From assembly GCA_003254905.1 (NCBI GenBank), contig QANU01102101.1, positions 257,749-321,748 on the forward strand: a DNA stretch of 64,000 bases, read 5' to 3'. The stretch comes from Nissolia schottii. Taxonomy: Eukaryota; Streptophyta; Magnoliopsida; Fabales; Fabaceae. The notes beneath the pieces are model-generated. The model saw only the letters and a list, made by a program, of their open reading frames with translations, searched no databases and was not told the origin of the DNA. The position numbers were made by a program, and so were the translations under genes. Shown here in pieces: positions 23,500 through 36,669 of the stretch. Each line of letters opens with the position of its first letter. The first letter of the stretch is position 1.

Positions 23500-24105
23500 A
23501 ATAATACTTTGTGTACAATTGACATGCAGTTAACTATATTTAAAATTTGTTTTCTCTCTCCTCTCCCCTGTTCTCCCTCATGTGTCTTCTTCGTTTTTTC
23601 TTTTTCTTTTATCTCTTTTCTCCCTTATTCTATCTTCATTTTCTCTCACATTTTCAAACTACAACCTTCATTTCCATTTCTTTTCTTCTATCTACAAACC
23701 CTAAGCATTGAATTTCTTTTTTTATTTTTTCCATCTCCAACCTCAAGTTCCTTGTTCTTTTCAGTTTCTTTTTTCTTTTTCATTTCTACCATTTTTTTTG
23801 TTTCGTTATCTTCTTCATAAGACATTATGAATCCTAAAATTTTTTGTTTTCATTCTTATTCTTTGTTTCTGGATATTCAAAAGTTTGTGTATGTGAGTAC
23901 AAAAGTTTATGTATCTATTTTGAAATGTTTGTGTGGGATAGAGAATGTGATAGTTACTTTTTGTTATTTAACGCAGTTTGGACCTTGTTTTACTTGGTTT
24001 TCGTTTGAAAAAGTTTATGTATCTGTTTTAAAATGTTTATGTTCGCATTTATATTTGTGTATCTATACATTGAATGTTTTTCAATTATACACCTAACACT
24101 ACTGT
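23500..24105 (+). mobile_element. GTTTGTGCA-array family element (copy B)
   Basis: A pyrimidine-rich block (23540-23820) is followed by repeated AAAGTTTGTGTATGTGAGT and AAATGTTTGTGTG units. TAGTTACTTTTTGTTATTTAACG at about 23951 matches ACTACTTTTTGTTATTTAATG in copy C. Terminal repeats are more decayed than in copies A and D and the edges are approximate. The open frames in the pyrimidine-rich part reflect composition only. Confidence 0.5.
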
Positions 24106-25631
24106 TTTATTGTTTTAGAAAATATCTTTTGTAAGAGCTCACTAAACCTAAAGACATATGTCCTTACCCTGAAAAGAAGCAAGCCCTTAACCTAAGATTT
24201 TGTTTTAACATATTTGAAAATGAGTGTGATACTGATATGAGGCTGCGATTCTTCTCATGAAATATGTGGGACTAGAGCTTTTGAAATATATGTCTTTAAA
24301 AGGTGGATTGTCTTATGTAGTTTTAAGGGGGAGGGGATTGCATCAAAGCTTGTACCATAATAAGTTGACACTTTGCATGTGCTTCTACTGCAACACAACA
24401 AGCTTGAATTGTTAAATACTTTAGATGTCAACTAGTTCAGTAGTAAAGTCTTTTGTTATTGAGCATATGTATTTGATATCAAAATTTGCCTTTCAACCAT
24501 TGTCCTTTCAATCGACCATTTACGGTGCGTGCTATCTTCTTTGCTTATCAAGCATGCTGTGCTTGTGCTTTAGTACCAAACAAAATAGCATGTTGATTTT
24601 TTTTTCTTCCTAAAATAGCTATAGTTTTTATTGTTAAATCAACCGTCTCCTCCCCCCTCTAAAACTACATAAGCCAATTCACCTTTTAAAGACATGTATT
24701 TCAAAAGCTTTAGTCTCACATTGGTTAGCTCACAAACCTTTTAAATGTTTATATACCTTTAGTAGTTATTGTATTGGTAAAAAGAGTTGAGAAAGGAGTT
24801 GGCGAATTCAACCTAACTTTTAGTATATTAAATAATTAAAATATTAACAGATTAGTCATTTTTATTAAATGTAGATTACGTTTATAATTAGATTAACAAA
24901 GTGTTAATATTTTATAATAACTTTATTAATCTAAGTTGAATATATTAAATTTATGTAAATCTTTTCTTGTAGTATACATATATACATACATATATATATA
25001 TATATAGAAGACTGAGATTTCCTATACACAACCTGTAAATGAATATAACAGATATTATTACCCAATTATAGAATCGTATAACTTTTAGGTACATTAGTCA
25101 GTTGAAATCTCTATTTATTTTCTCTGGTGACGGTAATGTCGGAACAGTGTATGCTTCAGTTCAGAGTTCAGGCTTTAGGCTACCATAGGGTTCGGTCGTA
25201 CACCATAATGCAAAAGCAAAACCATAATTGTGAGAATAAATTTCACCCTGTGACAAACGTACAAAAGTAGGTAGTTCCATCTTTGTATTTACTGTTATTC
25301 AACTTCTAATGCAGTACTGTGTATCTGAAATAGTCGCTGAGCCGTGTTAAAGACGAGGAAGCATTGCGTACTTCTCAAGCGGATACAAAATAACAGACAC
25401 ACAAAACACTAACGAAAAGATAATATAATATATTATAGATCTGCGACATTGTCGGGTCAATTAAGGAATCGCGAACAAAATGTGAAGATACTTTGTCCTT
25501 TTCACCCCCAAAAATAAAAAATAAAAAAAAAAGAGAAACAAGAGACCTGTCCGAGACTACAATTCATCCCCATAACAACCAATTTCAGTGCTTAATTTAT
25601 AGAGCAAAGAAAAAAGAGAGGGCAACAAATT
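24106..25631. other. Intergenic and 3' flank of the CCAR1-like gene
   Basis: AT-rich DNA with a TA microsatellite near 24988-25005. TTTTAAAGACATGTATTTCAAAAGC (24686) is the complement of a stretch at about 24278, so the region between may be an inverted-repeat relic. The last few hundred bases are probably the 3' untranslated region of the minus-strand gene. No gene supported. Confidence 0.45.
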
Positions 25632-28600
25632 TCAAATATCACTCATCCGCACCAGCTTGTTGTAAAGAATTCGGTCGTCCCTGCCAGTGTTGCTCTCCAG
25701 CAATGCACTTTGCACAAGTTCCTGATTTCATATGAGATATTAGAATACAGTAATCAAGAGAGGCACGCAGGAACAATAAAGTAAACAAACATGTTTTTCT
25801 ACCTTGACATCCCTATGAGAAAGGAACATCCCCAGATTGTGGATAATTATTCTCATGTCTTCAACCTGTGAAAAGAAACATAAATATTTAGAACCATCCC
25901 CCCCAATATGATGACGTGGAACAGATTAAATAAACACGGTGCTCACTCTAATGTAGCCGGCTTGGTTTCTATCAAAGAATCGGAAAGCCTGCCACAGATA
26001 AGAAAGGGTATGTATTATTCCATCAAGAACCAAATGTTGACAGATGGTTTACATGAACGAATAGAAGCAATAAAAACTATGTACTGATGGAGAAGGAAGT
26101 ACCTTCAATAGTTCTTTGTCTGCAACCGGCTCCTTAACGGCAACGGTTTCTTTCTTGCTTTTATCAACCTTTCCTTCCTTTTCCTCAATGACAGGTGAAT
26201 CAGACTTGGATTCTTTTACCTCTTCTTTAACCTCTGTTTCTTCTTTAACCTTAGTTTCCTCTCTAGATGTTTCGTCTGAAGCTTTTTCATTTCTAGTCAT
26301 ATTTTCAGATTTAATATTTGCATTGATCTCTTGCTCAGCATTTTTATCTTGAGATGAATCATGTTGGGGACTACCATTGTCCATTTCCTCGCATTCTTCA
26401 GGATCCTCCTCAGGATCTTCTTCCTCCTCGTCTGTACCATCTTCCATCTTCACATCATCCTCCTTATCACCAGACTTGTCTTTCTCCGCAACAGTTTTCT
26501 CATCATCTCCTTGGGGTGGATTTGATGTGTCCATATCTGTGGGCTCACTCTTCACAGGCGGATCATCTCCCTTTGGACGCTTTGGTGATTTATTTGCATT
26601 ATCCTTCTCATGACCATCTTCCCGCTGCCTCTTTCGCTGAGCCCTTTTAGTCACAAACTTTATGCGCAGTTTCTGGAGAGAAAAATGGTAAATTAATTGT
26701 AGTCAAGGCTGCCTATGAAGAATACAGTCAGATTCAAATGACAAATCAAGCCTTAACCAACCTGAAGAAATGTCAAAATCCTACAACCCATTTGAAACTG
26801 AAGCATTTCATAAAATGATTCAGCAAACAATGAAAGCTGCAAAACCAAGAAACTAAGAATGAACACCCATTTGGGGAAGGGAGGGGAAAAAAAAAGTTTC
26901 ATGTAAAAGAAAAAACTATTCGACATATTAGTAAACAAAATAACCTCAAGTGTTGATTCTTCAACATCTTTGTCAGTATAATCCAACAACGAATCCAGTG
27001 ACAGTGACAATGACCGTAGCTGTATCAGAAACGACAGATTAGAGTGTAAGTGCACATAAGAAAGAAAATTTAACACTTGAGTAGACTTAGTCAAGTTGAA
27101 GTTACCATACTTTCAAATCTTTAGTAGATTTTGTTTGAAGAATAAATCCTGGGTGCCGAGGAGGTTCATCAGACTTTTTCTTCTCTTTCGCTTCGTTATT
27201 AGATTTGCTTCTAGGCTCACCTTTTCCATCTTTCTCTTTTGTTCCTTTCCCATCTTTTGACTTGTCCGCATCTTTCAATTTCCCCTTGACATTTTGATTA
27301 TCTTTCTCCAAGGACTTCTGTTTATCTACCTTTGCTCCACTTTTTTCAACAGTCCCTCTTTGGTCCTTTTCGTCATCCTTGTCAGACTTCATTTCATTTT
27401 TATTGGAATCAGCTGCACCATCTTGCTTCTGAGAGGATGCCTTTGATTTGTTTTTAGGAACTACGTCCTTTTTGTCATCCTTGTCAGACTTCATTTCATT
27501 TTTATTGGAATCAGCTGCACCATCTTTTTTCACAGACGTTGCCTTTGATTTGTTTTTAGGAACTACCTTCACAATTTTCTTCGCCTCTGTCACTGAGGTA
27601 CCCGCATCAGCAGTCTGCTTAACAGTGCTTTCTGTTTCATCGTGTGTTTGAACTGCCACAGCATTCCCTTCATCCTTTTTGAAATCCTCTTCAGCCTTTG
27701 TTTCTGTTTTATTGAAATCAGCTGCCTTATCTTGCTTCACAGAGGTAGGTGTTTTTAACTTTTTCTTAGGAACTACCTTTACGGCTTTCTTCACCTCGGT
27801 CACTACGGCATCTGCATTGGCTGTCTGCTTGCCAGTGCTCTGGGCGTCATCTTGTGCTTTAACTGCCACCACATCCCCTTCATCATTTTTAGTCTCAGGA
27901 ACTGCAGATTTGGATGCCTCACCCACCACCTTCTTTTTAGGTACCCGCTTGATAACTTTCTTCATTTTTTTTGGTTTTACGGTAGCATCATTCGCAACCG
28001 CATTACATGTTGCATCTGGCTTGTCTTGAGGCTTTTCTTCAACACTATTTGTTTCCATATCTTTCCCCTTTTCCCCATCAGTTTTATCCATGGAAATATG
28101 CTCAGCAACTAAGCTTTTTGTAGGAGTTTGAACCCCACTAGGACCTACAGAAGAAGATTTATCCCCCTGAACTGGAACATTAGATGTTTCTATTGTGATT
28201 GCACCTTCCTTCTCATCTGATTTGTCCAATTGCTTGCTGGTAGCATCATTTGCTTTATTGACAACTTTCTGTTTCACAACCTTCCTTATAACCTTCTTTT
28301 TCACAGTCTTCACACTCCCAGTTGTTTGACCAGTGGCAGTTTCCTCCTGCTTTTTCACAGCATTCTTGCCTTCTTCACCAGTATCAGAGCCATCATCTTT
28401 CTTAGAGATGTTATTGTTATTTACTGCAACTTTTTCATCATTTTCATCCTTAACATTATTGATATCTTTCTCCTTTTTCTTATTGCTATCTTTCTCCTTT
28501 TTCTTAACATCTCCAGATTGTCCTGATGCAGCAGAATCCTTCTTCTTATCGGATTTGTCTAATTTATCATTGGGGAAAAAAAATCACAATAAAAGATACA

Positions 28601-31600
28601 GATAAATCAGGTATAGAAAAAGATACATGCCATGAACAATAAAATGCATGGCATAGTACACTCACCTTTAGATGCTACCTTGTTGTCTCTTGATTTCTGA
28701 AGCATTATCCAGAAAGGAAAAAAAAAAAAAAAGATGTTAAAATAATAGAGAAAATTTTACAAAAACCATGCATTTTTCAATCCCATCCAACTAAAGTTAT
28801 TAACACAGCAGCGACAACCAACATAAACAGACCTCTTTTTTCAAAGAAAGTTGACGTTCTCTCTCAGCCACAGCTTTCTTATGGGCAAGCCACTGTGCAC
28901 GCCATTCATCCAACGAAGGGAGACAATCAGACAAATTTGGAACATAAAGAACAGTGATCTCCTTGTGGCTAAAGAAACCATCTTTGCCAATTCTATCATA
29001 GTGTATCTGGAAACTTAACAGCTATTAGAAGACTAGAATTTTCAAACGAAGAAAACAAAAGATATTTTAGAAGCAACTAACAGATATAACCATAATATAT
29101 CTCAATAAAGAAAATAAAGTAAGAACGACACAACAGCTGAGGATTACAAAGCATATAAACCACAACAATGCAAAAAGCCCTTAGATCTTTAAAGACCTAA
29201 ACATATAAACAAAAACTATGACCGAGAAAGTGACTCAATGTCATGAGATTTCAAAACATGCATATGATTGAAATATGAAGGCATTAGATGTCAGTTTCAA
29301 ACAGGCCCCATGGAAACATTTAAACAACAGTGAAAACATTCTCAAAAGCTAAAATCCCATTACAAACCCTAAACTGTTACCTCAAGAAAACGGTTCCAAT
29401 GCTGACAATTATGCAAATCAACTTGAGTAACATCCTTTGCATATCTGCAAAATAGGGGAAAAAGCCCATCAGTCCAGTAATGGAAATCATATCCTCAAGA
29501 CCAATAATGTTATCTTAAGTAGTAACCTGAGGGCAGTTCTGATCAAAGAGTTATCATCAATAGATGGATCACCCCCGTCAGCAGGTTTCCATGGACCGCC
29601 GACTGCCATGAAAGAATGGTCCTTCTTAAGGACCGCAAACCTAAGGAAATTGCAAATATGAGGAATGCGATCATCAAATATTTTATCAGACGACAGCTCC
29701 TCCAATGCAGTCCTACTAAGCCCACTCATCAAAATTATCTGAAACAGAGAAAAAAGAAAATTATTTATCAAACAATGGAAACCACAAATCTTTCTTTACA
29801 AAAAAAAAAGCACTTACATACAGATTAAATATCACACAGGACGAAATATGCAACATCATTACACACACAAATTGGATCCTCCCAAGTACAACCTTCTATA
29901 AACAAATCTATATCTGCATCATTTATGAAAAGGAAAAACCTGTAGCTAGAAAATATCACAACCAATTGAGGATTAGGACCATATGGTTTCTTTTCAATGT
30001 ATGGCACACTATTCAGATTGAGTTTCAGTATTTTTCCAAGGGAGGGCATTTTCAATAGATTTACTGTTCAGTTGGAACTGTGCTTAACTTTTACCCCTCA
30101 AAAGCATTTGATACACTTACAAAAACAGTATGGACTATGGGTTGATTAAACCCCTGAGGACAAAATTGAATGAACAGATTAAAATCAAGATGCAGGAATT
30201 TCAAAAGTTAGGGGCTGAACCGAAATTTATCAAATCATCAAGCATCTCTTGAAATGTCAAAGTAAACACTGTCTTCAATGTGACAATTTTTGTTTGCAAA
30301 ACATGATAGGCATGAATTTAAAATATATATACACGCACACGCACACGCACATACATACATATATTAAGGATTTTAGGTTAACAGAAGAACATATATGGAG
30401 TTCATCTCATTAAGCCCAACTTTACCATTAAAAAAAACTATAGTAGAAAACTTAACATGCATTAAATGGTCAGGAGCCAATACTTTCTTTGTATCAGTTT
30501 AGAATCTTTTCAGTTGGAAACAAATAAAGTATTTAGGATGCCAAAACCTATTATTGATGTTAAATAACCACAACAAAATAAAGCACACACAAATAAGAGA
30601 AAGTGACAACCACAACAAACACTTCCTAGCAGAACTAGATGCAATCCATCTTATAAAATAAACAGAAGACATAGATTATCTTCAGAGAGAGAGAAAGAGA
30701 AGACAGAGTTTACTAACTCCAATATTGAACCTACTTTAGCATTCCATACTGTATTTCCTTGTTCTGAATTTGGAAGTTGCTCCATCAAAAGCTTGCTGGA
30801 TGAATCCTTGAGCTCAATTGCACTTTCTTCTCCAACAAAATCATGCTCAAAACTGTTCAAAATCATGTTTTTTTACTTTTTCATTTCTCAAAGCCAATAA
30901 GTTAACAAGTAACATCACTAAGATGGCAGGGAACCCAGGAACAACAAAGGGCAAGCTTCAAAAATAAAGGAAACTATAAAGGGGAAAAAAATGTGCACTA
31001 CGTAATCATGGAAGAATAAGCTATGTTGTAAGATCAATTATCACGCAAAAGTTATCACAGCCATTCAGATTAATTTTGAAAGAGATCCCAGATATTTGTT
31101 TTCCACTTCAATTCATCAAAACCCAGCTAGCGTTATGAAGAAAAGTCAAATATATTAATACACATAAAAAGAATAACAAAATAGAAAATTAAATTCACAT
31201 GCTTTTGGATAAGGTTTAAAAAAAAATTTAATCACAAGATATAATAGTGCCTTTAGAGAAGCACAGGATAACATTTTTCGAATCTTGTAATTAATATCAT
31301 ACTGATGAAGAAATGGGCACCTGACAGGAGTATGGATAGACAGATTCAGGTTGTCCTTTGGCCAGGTCACAACAGCCTATACCATTTTGTAGAAAATAAT
31401 GTCAAATCAATATCAAACAAAACACTATCAAAGAAGCACAGTATATAGAATCAAATGACCTTTGAGAATTCAGGAGAGACAAAGAGTCGGGGGTATCGCT
31501 TATCTAGTGAAAGGTAATCCCTCTCAACATCCACGAGACGAGCTGGGTAAACCTGTTGATGAGGTTTAAACAAAGTAAAAAGTAAATTAATCTGAATTAG

Positions 31601-34600
31601 AAAATCACGCAGCAACATATACTATGGAGACATTCAGTCTCATTTTTAAATCAATCCACATTCATTACTGACTCATAGACCTCTAATGTAGCATGAATAA
31701 GGATAAGAACATTACTTTTGAAAAGAAAAATAAAAAAGTATAAGAACATTATTGAAAATCTGTATTTTTTTTTCCTTCTGGATACGATTCATCTCCTAAT
31801 CCATTACAAGAAAGATATCCCAACATCAAGGGTTACCAATAGAGAATTTCAGGACAGAGAAGGAAGTGAGGAATGCGATAAGGAAGAAGCTGTGAAGAGA
31901 CCAAAGGAATGAGGAGACAAGGAATATGAAAGAATAATCAAGACCCAAAGGAAAACAAGTACCTTCAGGATGCATATTCAACAAGGATTGAGAAATAAAA
32001 GCAAAAGAGGTCAGCAGAAACGTTCCCAACAACAATGAATCTCATTAAGTGACTTAGTTGAGATCAAAGTGAACTACGCCCTAAACTGAGAGTTCAAGAT
32101 AAAAGAAAACCAAGAAAAGGATGAAGTGCAAAAATGTCATCAGCCACATATCTCCTGACGGAAAACAAAATAACTGGCTCCTGAATGAGGAATATTCTCA
32201 TATTGATGGAGCAACCAAATTCTCATTTCCTTTTACCTTGCAGACATAATCCCTCCGTTTTTCTTTAACAGGTGAATGGTGCCTTCAGCATAACAGAACA
32301 CTAAGTTAGTTACAAAAGGCTGCAAGATAAAGAAGCAGCTAGATATTCAGAACCAGAGCAGGACGCAGAAATAGAAAAATCATTAAGATCCACCTATGTG
32401 AAGCACCATGATGTGGGGAGTCCCGTCGTGAAGATTTCCCCTCCTTTGTCAAAGAAGAACCACGGGGATCCTTTGAAGTACTGCGTGGATCCTTTGAGAT
32501 TCTCACTGGAGTTCGTTCACGCCTAGTTTCAAGTGCGCGTTTGCGCTCTCGCTCCCTCTCCTTCTCCCGCCGCTCCAAGATGCGCTCCCTTTCACGTTCC
32601 CTTTCTCGTTCTCGTTCTCGCAATCGTTCACGCTCTTTCTCCCTTTCTCTGTCCCTATCTCTCTCACGCAAGCGTTCCCGGCGACGCTCTTCTTCCCTTA
32701 GTTCAAATTCTCGTAGATAGCTAGCACGGTCATCCTTGTGATCTGGCAGGGCACTTCCTGTGTAATCCAAATCCATGGCATTTCCATGAAGCCCTTTTCC
32801 GCTGGCATAGTCCCTACCAGGAGGCAGGCTCACTCCATAACCAGGATTTGAAGCATTCTGCGAATACAATAGATCGTCAACATTTCTCCTTGGAGCTGCT
32901 CCCAATATCGATGGTGCATGTTGTCCACTATATGGAGCAGCACTTAGCATTGATGAAGCACGGGGATCAGAATCCATCCTTCCTCCGTAAGTCAAAAGAT
33001 CTTGGGTGGGGTGACGACTAGCGGCAGTCCTTGCTGCTAGATAATCAGCTTGTCTGCCAGAAACGTGTTGCTACTTAGTGCACGGAGAAATATGATTACC
33101 ATTTAACATAGCTAGGCACAGTTGATCAGCTTCTGCCCAATTGCATCAAAACTCAAATACAAACCCAACTACTTTACATATGGTGACCAGAATGGACAGA
33201 TGCACTAAATTAATAAAAAATAGTACTACTTAGTGACCAAAAGTTGGTTTGAATTAATATTAAGTTTCATTATACAAAAAATACAACACATTCTTCCAAA
33301 ATAAAATAAAACAATACCTAGTACCACCATCAAGTGAGGCAGCTTGAAGAGACTGAGCTTTCAGCAATTGCTCTTGTCGAAGCAAAGCTGCCTGATCAAT
33401 GCGGTCATATATTTCTGCTTGCTGAATGTAAAACAAATGGAATAGGATTACAATTTTAAAAAGATAAAATGAAGTCAAAGGCAGGTAAGAGTGGCAATTT
33501 TTTTATTTTATTGGCAAAATAAGTACTCAAAGAAACAAAGAAAGCAATTTCAGAGGAGTAACTACGCACTTGGTGTTGATGACTAAATCCAACAGGATCA
33601 GCAGCATATCGTCCAGATGGATCACTTGGCAAGTCCCTGCCAATATAAGCACTCTTCCGTTCACCATATTGCCGCCTATCTATTCCAGAATAATCCAAAG
33701 CCTTATCACCATACAATTGATCAGGCTTGTGACCATATCCGTGACTTGAGGATGGGACATAATCTCCAGAAGCAAACTTAGGCGAATCTGAAACACCCAA
33801 GGAATAACCTCCGCGGCCATCTAATGCTGATGGTGCAGCTCCCTTGGTGCTCAAAGAAGGAACCTATATAAAGAAGAAAAAATTAAACATTTTCGACATA
33901 AAGAACATTTAAGAGAGAATATTAAATATTTACAATGAGAAGGATTCATAAGGCCATGAAAGGTCAACATGACATGTTAGAAAAAGCAGTTAGAACAGAA
34001 ACAGAATTAGTGATACATGAAGCAGTGCACACACTTCTAGAGATATATGAAACTGCCCCCAGCTATATTCGAGACTACTATTTCATGACCTTGAATGGAA
34101 AGTATTAGTCCGTTAATCCTATTCATTAATTGGAAGCTCCATCCTGGGATAATTTTGCTTCATTCATATATATCTTTGACACAATAAATTCAAGGCCAAT
34201 CCATGAGTAAACAGTACAAGTATTTAAGCCCCTATCTATGACATGTTTGAATAGTAAATATTGTAAATAATGAGTGAAATGGAATAAAATAGGATTGAAT
34301 TGACTGGGATGGGGTGCAATGGAATCAAGATCTCATGTCATTGTCACAATAGAACAGGATGGAATGATAAGAATCACACGCTATTCACTCTAATTCCATC
34401 CCATTCCGACCAAATTGGAGGGAAACAAAAATAAGTAGTAGGAACTAAATTCCACCACTCCCATTCCATTACGCTCAATTCCATCAATGCAAACATAGCC
34501 CTTAGGAAACATTTCAATTTACCAATAACACTTCCTATCTTTCGAATAAAAGTGCTAACCAAGTATAACACAAACACACTGACCTGCTGTGCACTGCTCA

Positions 34601-35066
34601 AAGCAGCTGACCCATACACAGAGCTATACTGCCCCCCATACTGGGGAGCAGTGGAAGTGTGAGGCCGATACCCAGCAACATCAACTTCCTGAGAAGCACC
34701 TAATATTGCTGAATGCCTAGAAGCCACAGAATGCTGCCCCACATCATGTCCTCCAACAGCACCTCCAGCATAATTAGAACCCAGCTGCAATTAAAAAAAT
34801 ACACACAAAAAAAAAACCCAAATTAATCTACCAAGATAATAAAACCCCGTGCTCAAAAGTCATACATTTATTGATGAAATTAACAACATTGAAAAGTAAA
34901 CAATGATTGAAAAGAAAGAAGAAAAAAAAATCGTTTTTTCAGAGGGATAATGCAAAAATTGAGATTTGAGAAAGTTTCAACGAATGAGATGGCTTACGTT
35001 CTGGCCGTATGCGGATTGACCCGCGTACGATTGGCCGTAAGCACCGCTCCCTCTGGAAGAATACAT
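25632..35066 (-). CDS. EMB1579: CCAR1/DBC1-like nuclear protein, EMB1579/RSA1 orthologue
   Basis: Twenty coding exons on minus: 34998-35066, 34584-34784, 33570-33863, 33318-33421, 32394-33053, 32237-32282, 31460-31552, 31321-31376, 30735-30852, 29527-29738, 29381-29444, 28833-29006, 28666-28696, 27111-28558, 26945-27019, 26762-26836, 26103-26672, 25947-25988, 25803-25865, 25632-25721; 4485 bases, 1494 residues, all GT-AG, phases closed. Domain order: Tyr/Gly/Ser-rich N-terminus (SRHSAILGASQEVDVAGY); Arg/Glu/Asp helix about 335-400; S1-like segment about 455-507 (RLVDVERDYLSLDKRYPRLF); inactive-nudix-like DBC1 domain about 510-640 (FAVLKKDHSFMAVGGPW); Lys-rich disordered region 708-1190; LAIKA-like segment 1191-1240; acidic region 1241-1430; EF-hand about 1435-1446. 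In Arabidopsis, RSA1/EMB1579 is a nuclear calcium-binding protein required for salt tolerance and embryo development. The symbol rests on remembered similarity, not a search. Confidence 0.9.
27373..27884 (-). repeat. In-frame tandem repeats in the Lys-rich exon
   Basis: Two 70-residue units start at 27884 (DEGDVVAVKAQDDAQSTGKQ) and 27674 (DEGNAVAVQTHDETESTVKQ), exactly 210 bases apart. They are followed by a 34-residue partial unit (VVPKNKSKASSQKQDGAADS onwards) that is almost identical to the second half of unit two over about 100 bases. Frame is kept throughout, and the last duplication looks recent. Confidence 0.85.
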
Positions 35067-35096
35067 GCTCCTTCACATGGAAGGAGAGCGACCAAT

Positions 35097-35430
35097 CCTG
35101 AAACCAACAACAAATCGTTAATCACAACAACAAGAACGACGACAACGACAAAAACGGAAAAAAAAAAAGTTCGGTTCTTTTTTTATTGTTTGCCATTTTC
35201 AACGCACCTATTGAAGAGGAGGAGGAAAATTGGAACAAGCGGTAGTCCTACGGCGATTGGGGAACACGAGAAATAGAAAGGGGTGATATTGCGAGGAAAT
35301 TTGAATCGGAGAAGGGGGTTGAGAAAACCCTAGAAAGAGTAAGACGAAGCTGAGTGAGTGAGTGAAAGTAACGGGGAAACCCTTGTTTTCGAGACTGTGA
35401 TTGCGTGTTGTTATCTCAATTTCTCGATGC
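35097..35430 (-). other. 5' untranslated exon and leader intron of the CCAR1-like gene
   Basis: On the minus strand an AG acceptor sits just after 35098 (GGTTTCAG then GATTGG), 31 bases before the start codon, and a GT donor at 35207 (CAATAG then GTGCGTT). This fits a leader intron at 35098-35207 with a first exon from roughly 35208 to 35430. TAGGGTTTT near 35330, read on minus, is a telo-box-like sequence. Confidence 0.6.
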
Positions 35431-35539
35431 AAGAAGCAACAATTAGGTTCTTTCGCGCATGAAAAGAGAACGAGGGTTTTTCTTATTCAGCGGTTCGACG
35501 GGATAATGGGCTTATGGGCTTCACCCAAATTAAATTTTT

Positions 35540-36130
35540 TTTAATTTTTATATAATTTATTCTCTTTAATATATTTTTTTATTCTTTATTTTTTTTTCAC
35601 GTCTTTCTTAATCTCTCAATCATTTTTTATTTATTTTCATCTTATTTATTATCAATATAAGAGTTTTTATTTTGATTTTCATCATATTCTTTGTTTTTTA
35701 TTTTTCAAATGTTTTTGCATGCGTGTAAAAAAGTTTATGCATGCATATTCAAAAATTTGTGCATGTCTAGTTGGCCAAAAGTTTATTCATGTATGCACTT
35801 TTATTCAAAAGTTTCTGTATGTAAACACAAAAGTTTTCTTCTTCGTCTTCGTTTTTATTTACGTTTCTGTCATTTTTTTTATTTCTAATTGTTGAAAAAT
35901 TTGTGCATATCAGTTCAAAAATTTGTACATATGTTTTAAAATGTTTCTGTATGGTAGAAGGTGAGTTTATGCACTTAGAGGGTAAGTGGGGAGATGGAGA
36001 AAGAGTGAGACAACTACTTTTTGTTATTTAATGTACCGCATATCCAATTTGATTTGTTTTCACATTTGAAAAAGTTTGTGCGTGTGTGTAGAAAAAGTTT
36101 GTGCATTCAGTATCACTGTGTAGACCATAG
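35540..36130 (+). mobile_element. GTTTGTGCA-array family element (copy C)
   Basis: A T-rich pyrimidine block (35540-35700) is followed by AAAAAGTTTATGCATGCATA, AAAAATTTGTGCATGTC, CAAAAGTTTCTGTATG, and finally AAAAAGTTTGTGCGTGTGTG and AAAAAGTTTGTGCATTC. Layout and orientation match copies B and D. Ends are uncertain. It lies just upstream of the CCAR1-like gene. Confidence 0.5.
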
Positions 36131-36597
36131 GTTGACATGGTTTGGTAGCATTTGCGTTTACGCTTAACATTACTCAATTAAGAAATATGGCTTATGATAT
36201 GCTGAAGAGTCCAAACAAGATTGTGGTAACCCTTCTATCTTTCCTTTACTTTCTTTGATGGGTTTAATTTCTATTCACCGATTTTACATTGTCATCCAAT
36301 AAAATCTTATCAGATTAACATAAATAATTGACATTCTCTTTCACTACTTTAAAAGCCATGCATATTAAGAGATTTAATTGGATGGCAGTGTACAAAACTT
36401 TACGTTATCAATAGATAGAAATTAAACTATTCTTTAATCTAAAAAATAAAATGAAAAAAATGAAGGGGGTTTTCTCACTTATTCTTTTATTTTTTATTCC
36501 AGACGGCCTAACGGCTCCAAAAAAATAAAATAAAAAGAGAATTACAATATTGAAGCATGTTTAAGTAGGCATTTGAAACCTTAAACCCGTGATTTTT

Positions 36598-36668
36598 TTT
36601 TTAAAGTAAATATTCAAATTACTTTTGACATTTTTAATTTGACATTAATTTAGTTTTGACACTTGAAG
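36598..36668 (+). repeat. Extra copy of a long terminal inverted repeat end
   Basis: AAAGTAAATATTCAAATTAC and TTTAATTTGACATTAATTTAG match the outer end of the terminal repeat found inverted at 40950-41030. It lies on the other side of the LINE relic from the main left arm at 37968. Confidence 0.5.
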
Positions 36669-36669
36669 G

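Noticed and set aside
26116-28605. Several plus-strand open frames opposite the CCAR1-like exons
   Set aside because: They mirror the biased Lys/Glu codon use of the real minus-strand exons and have Ser/Phe-rich shadow composition with no domain.
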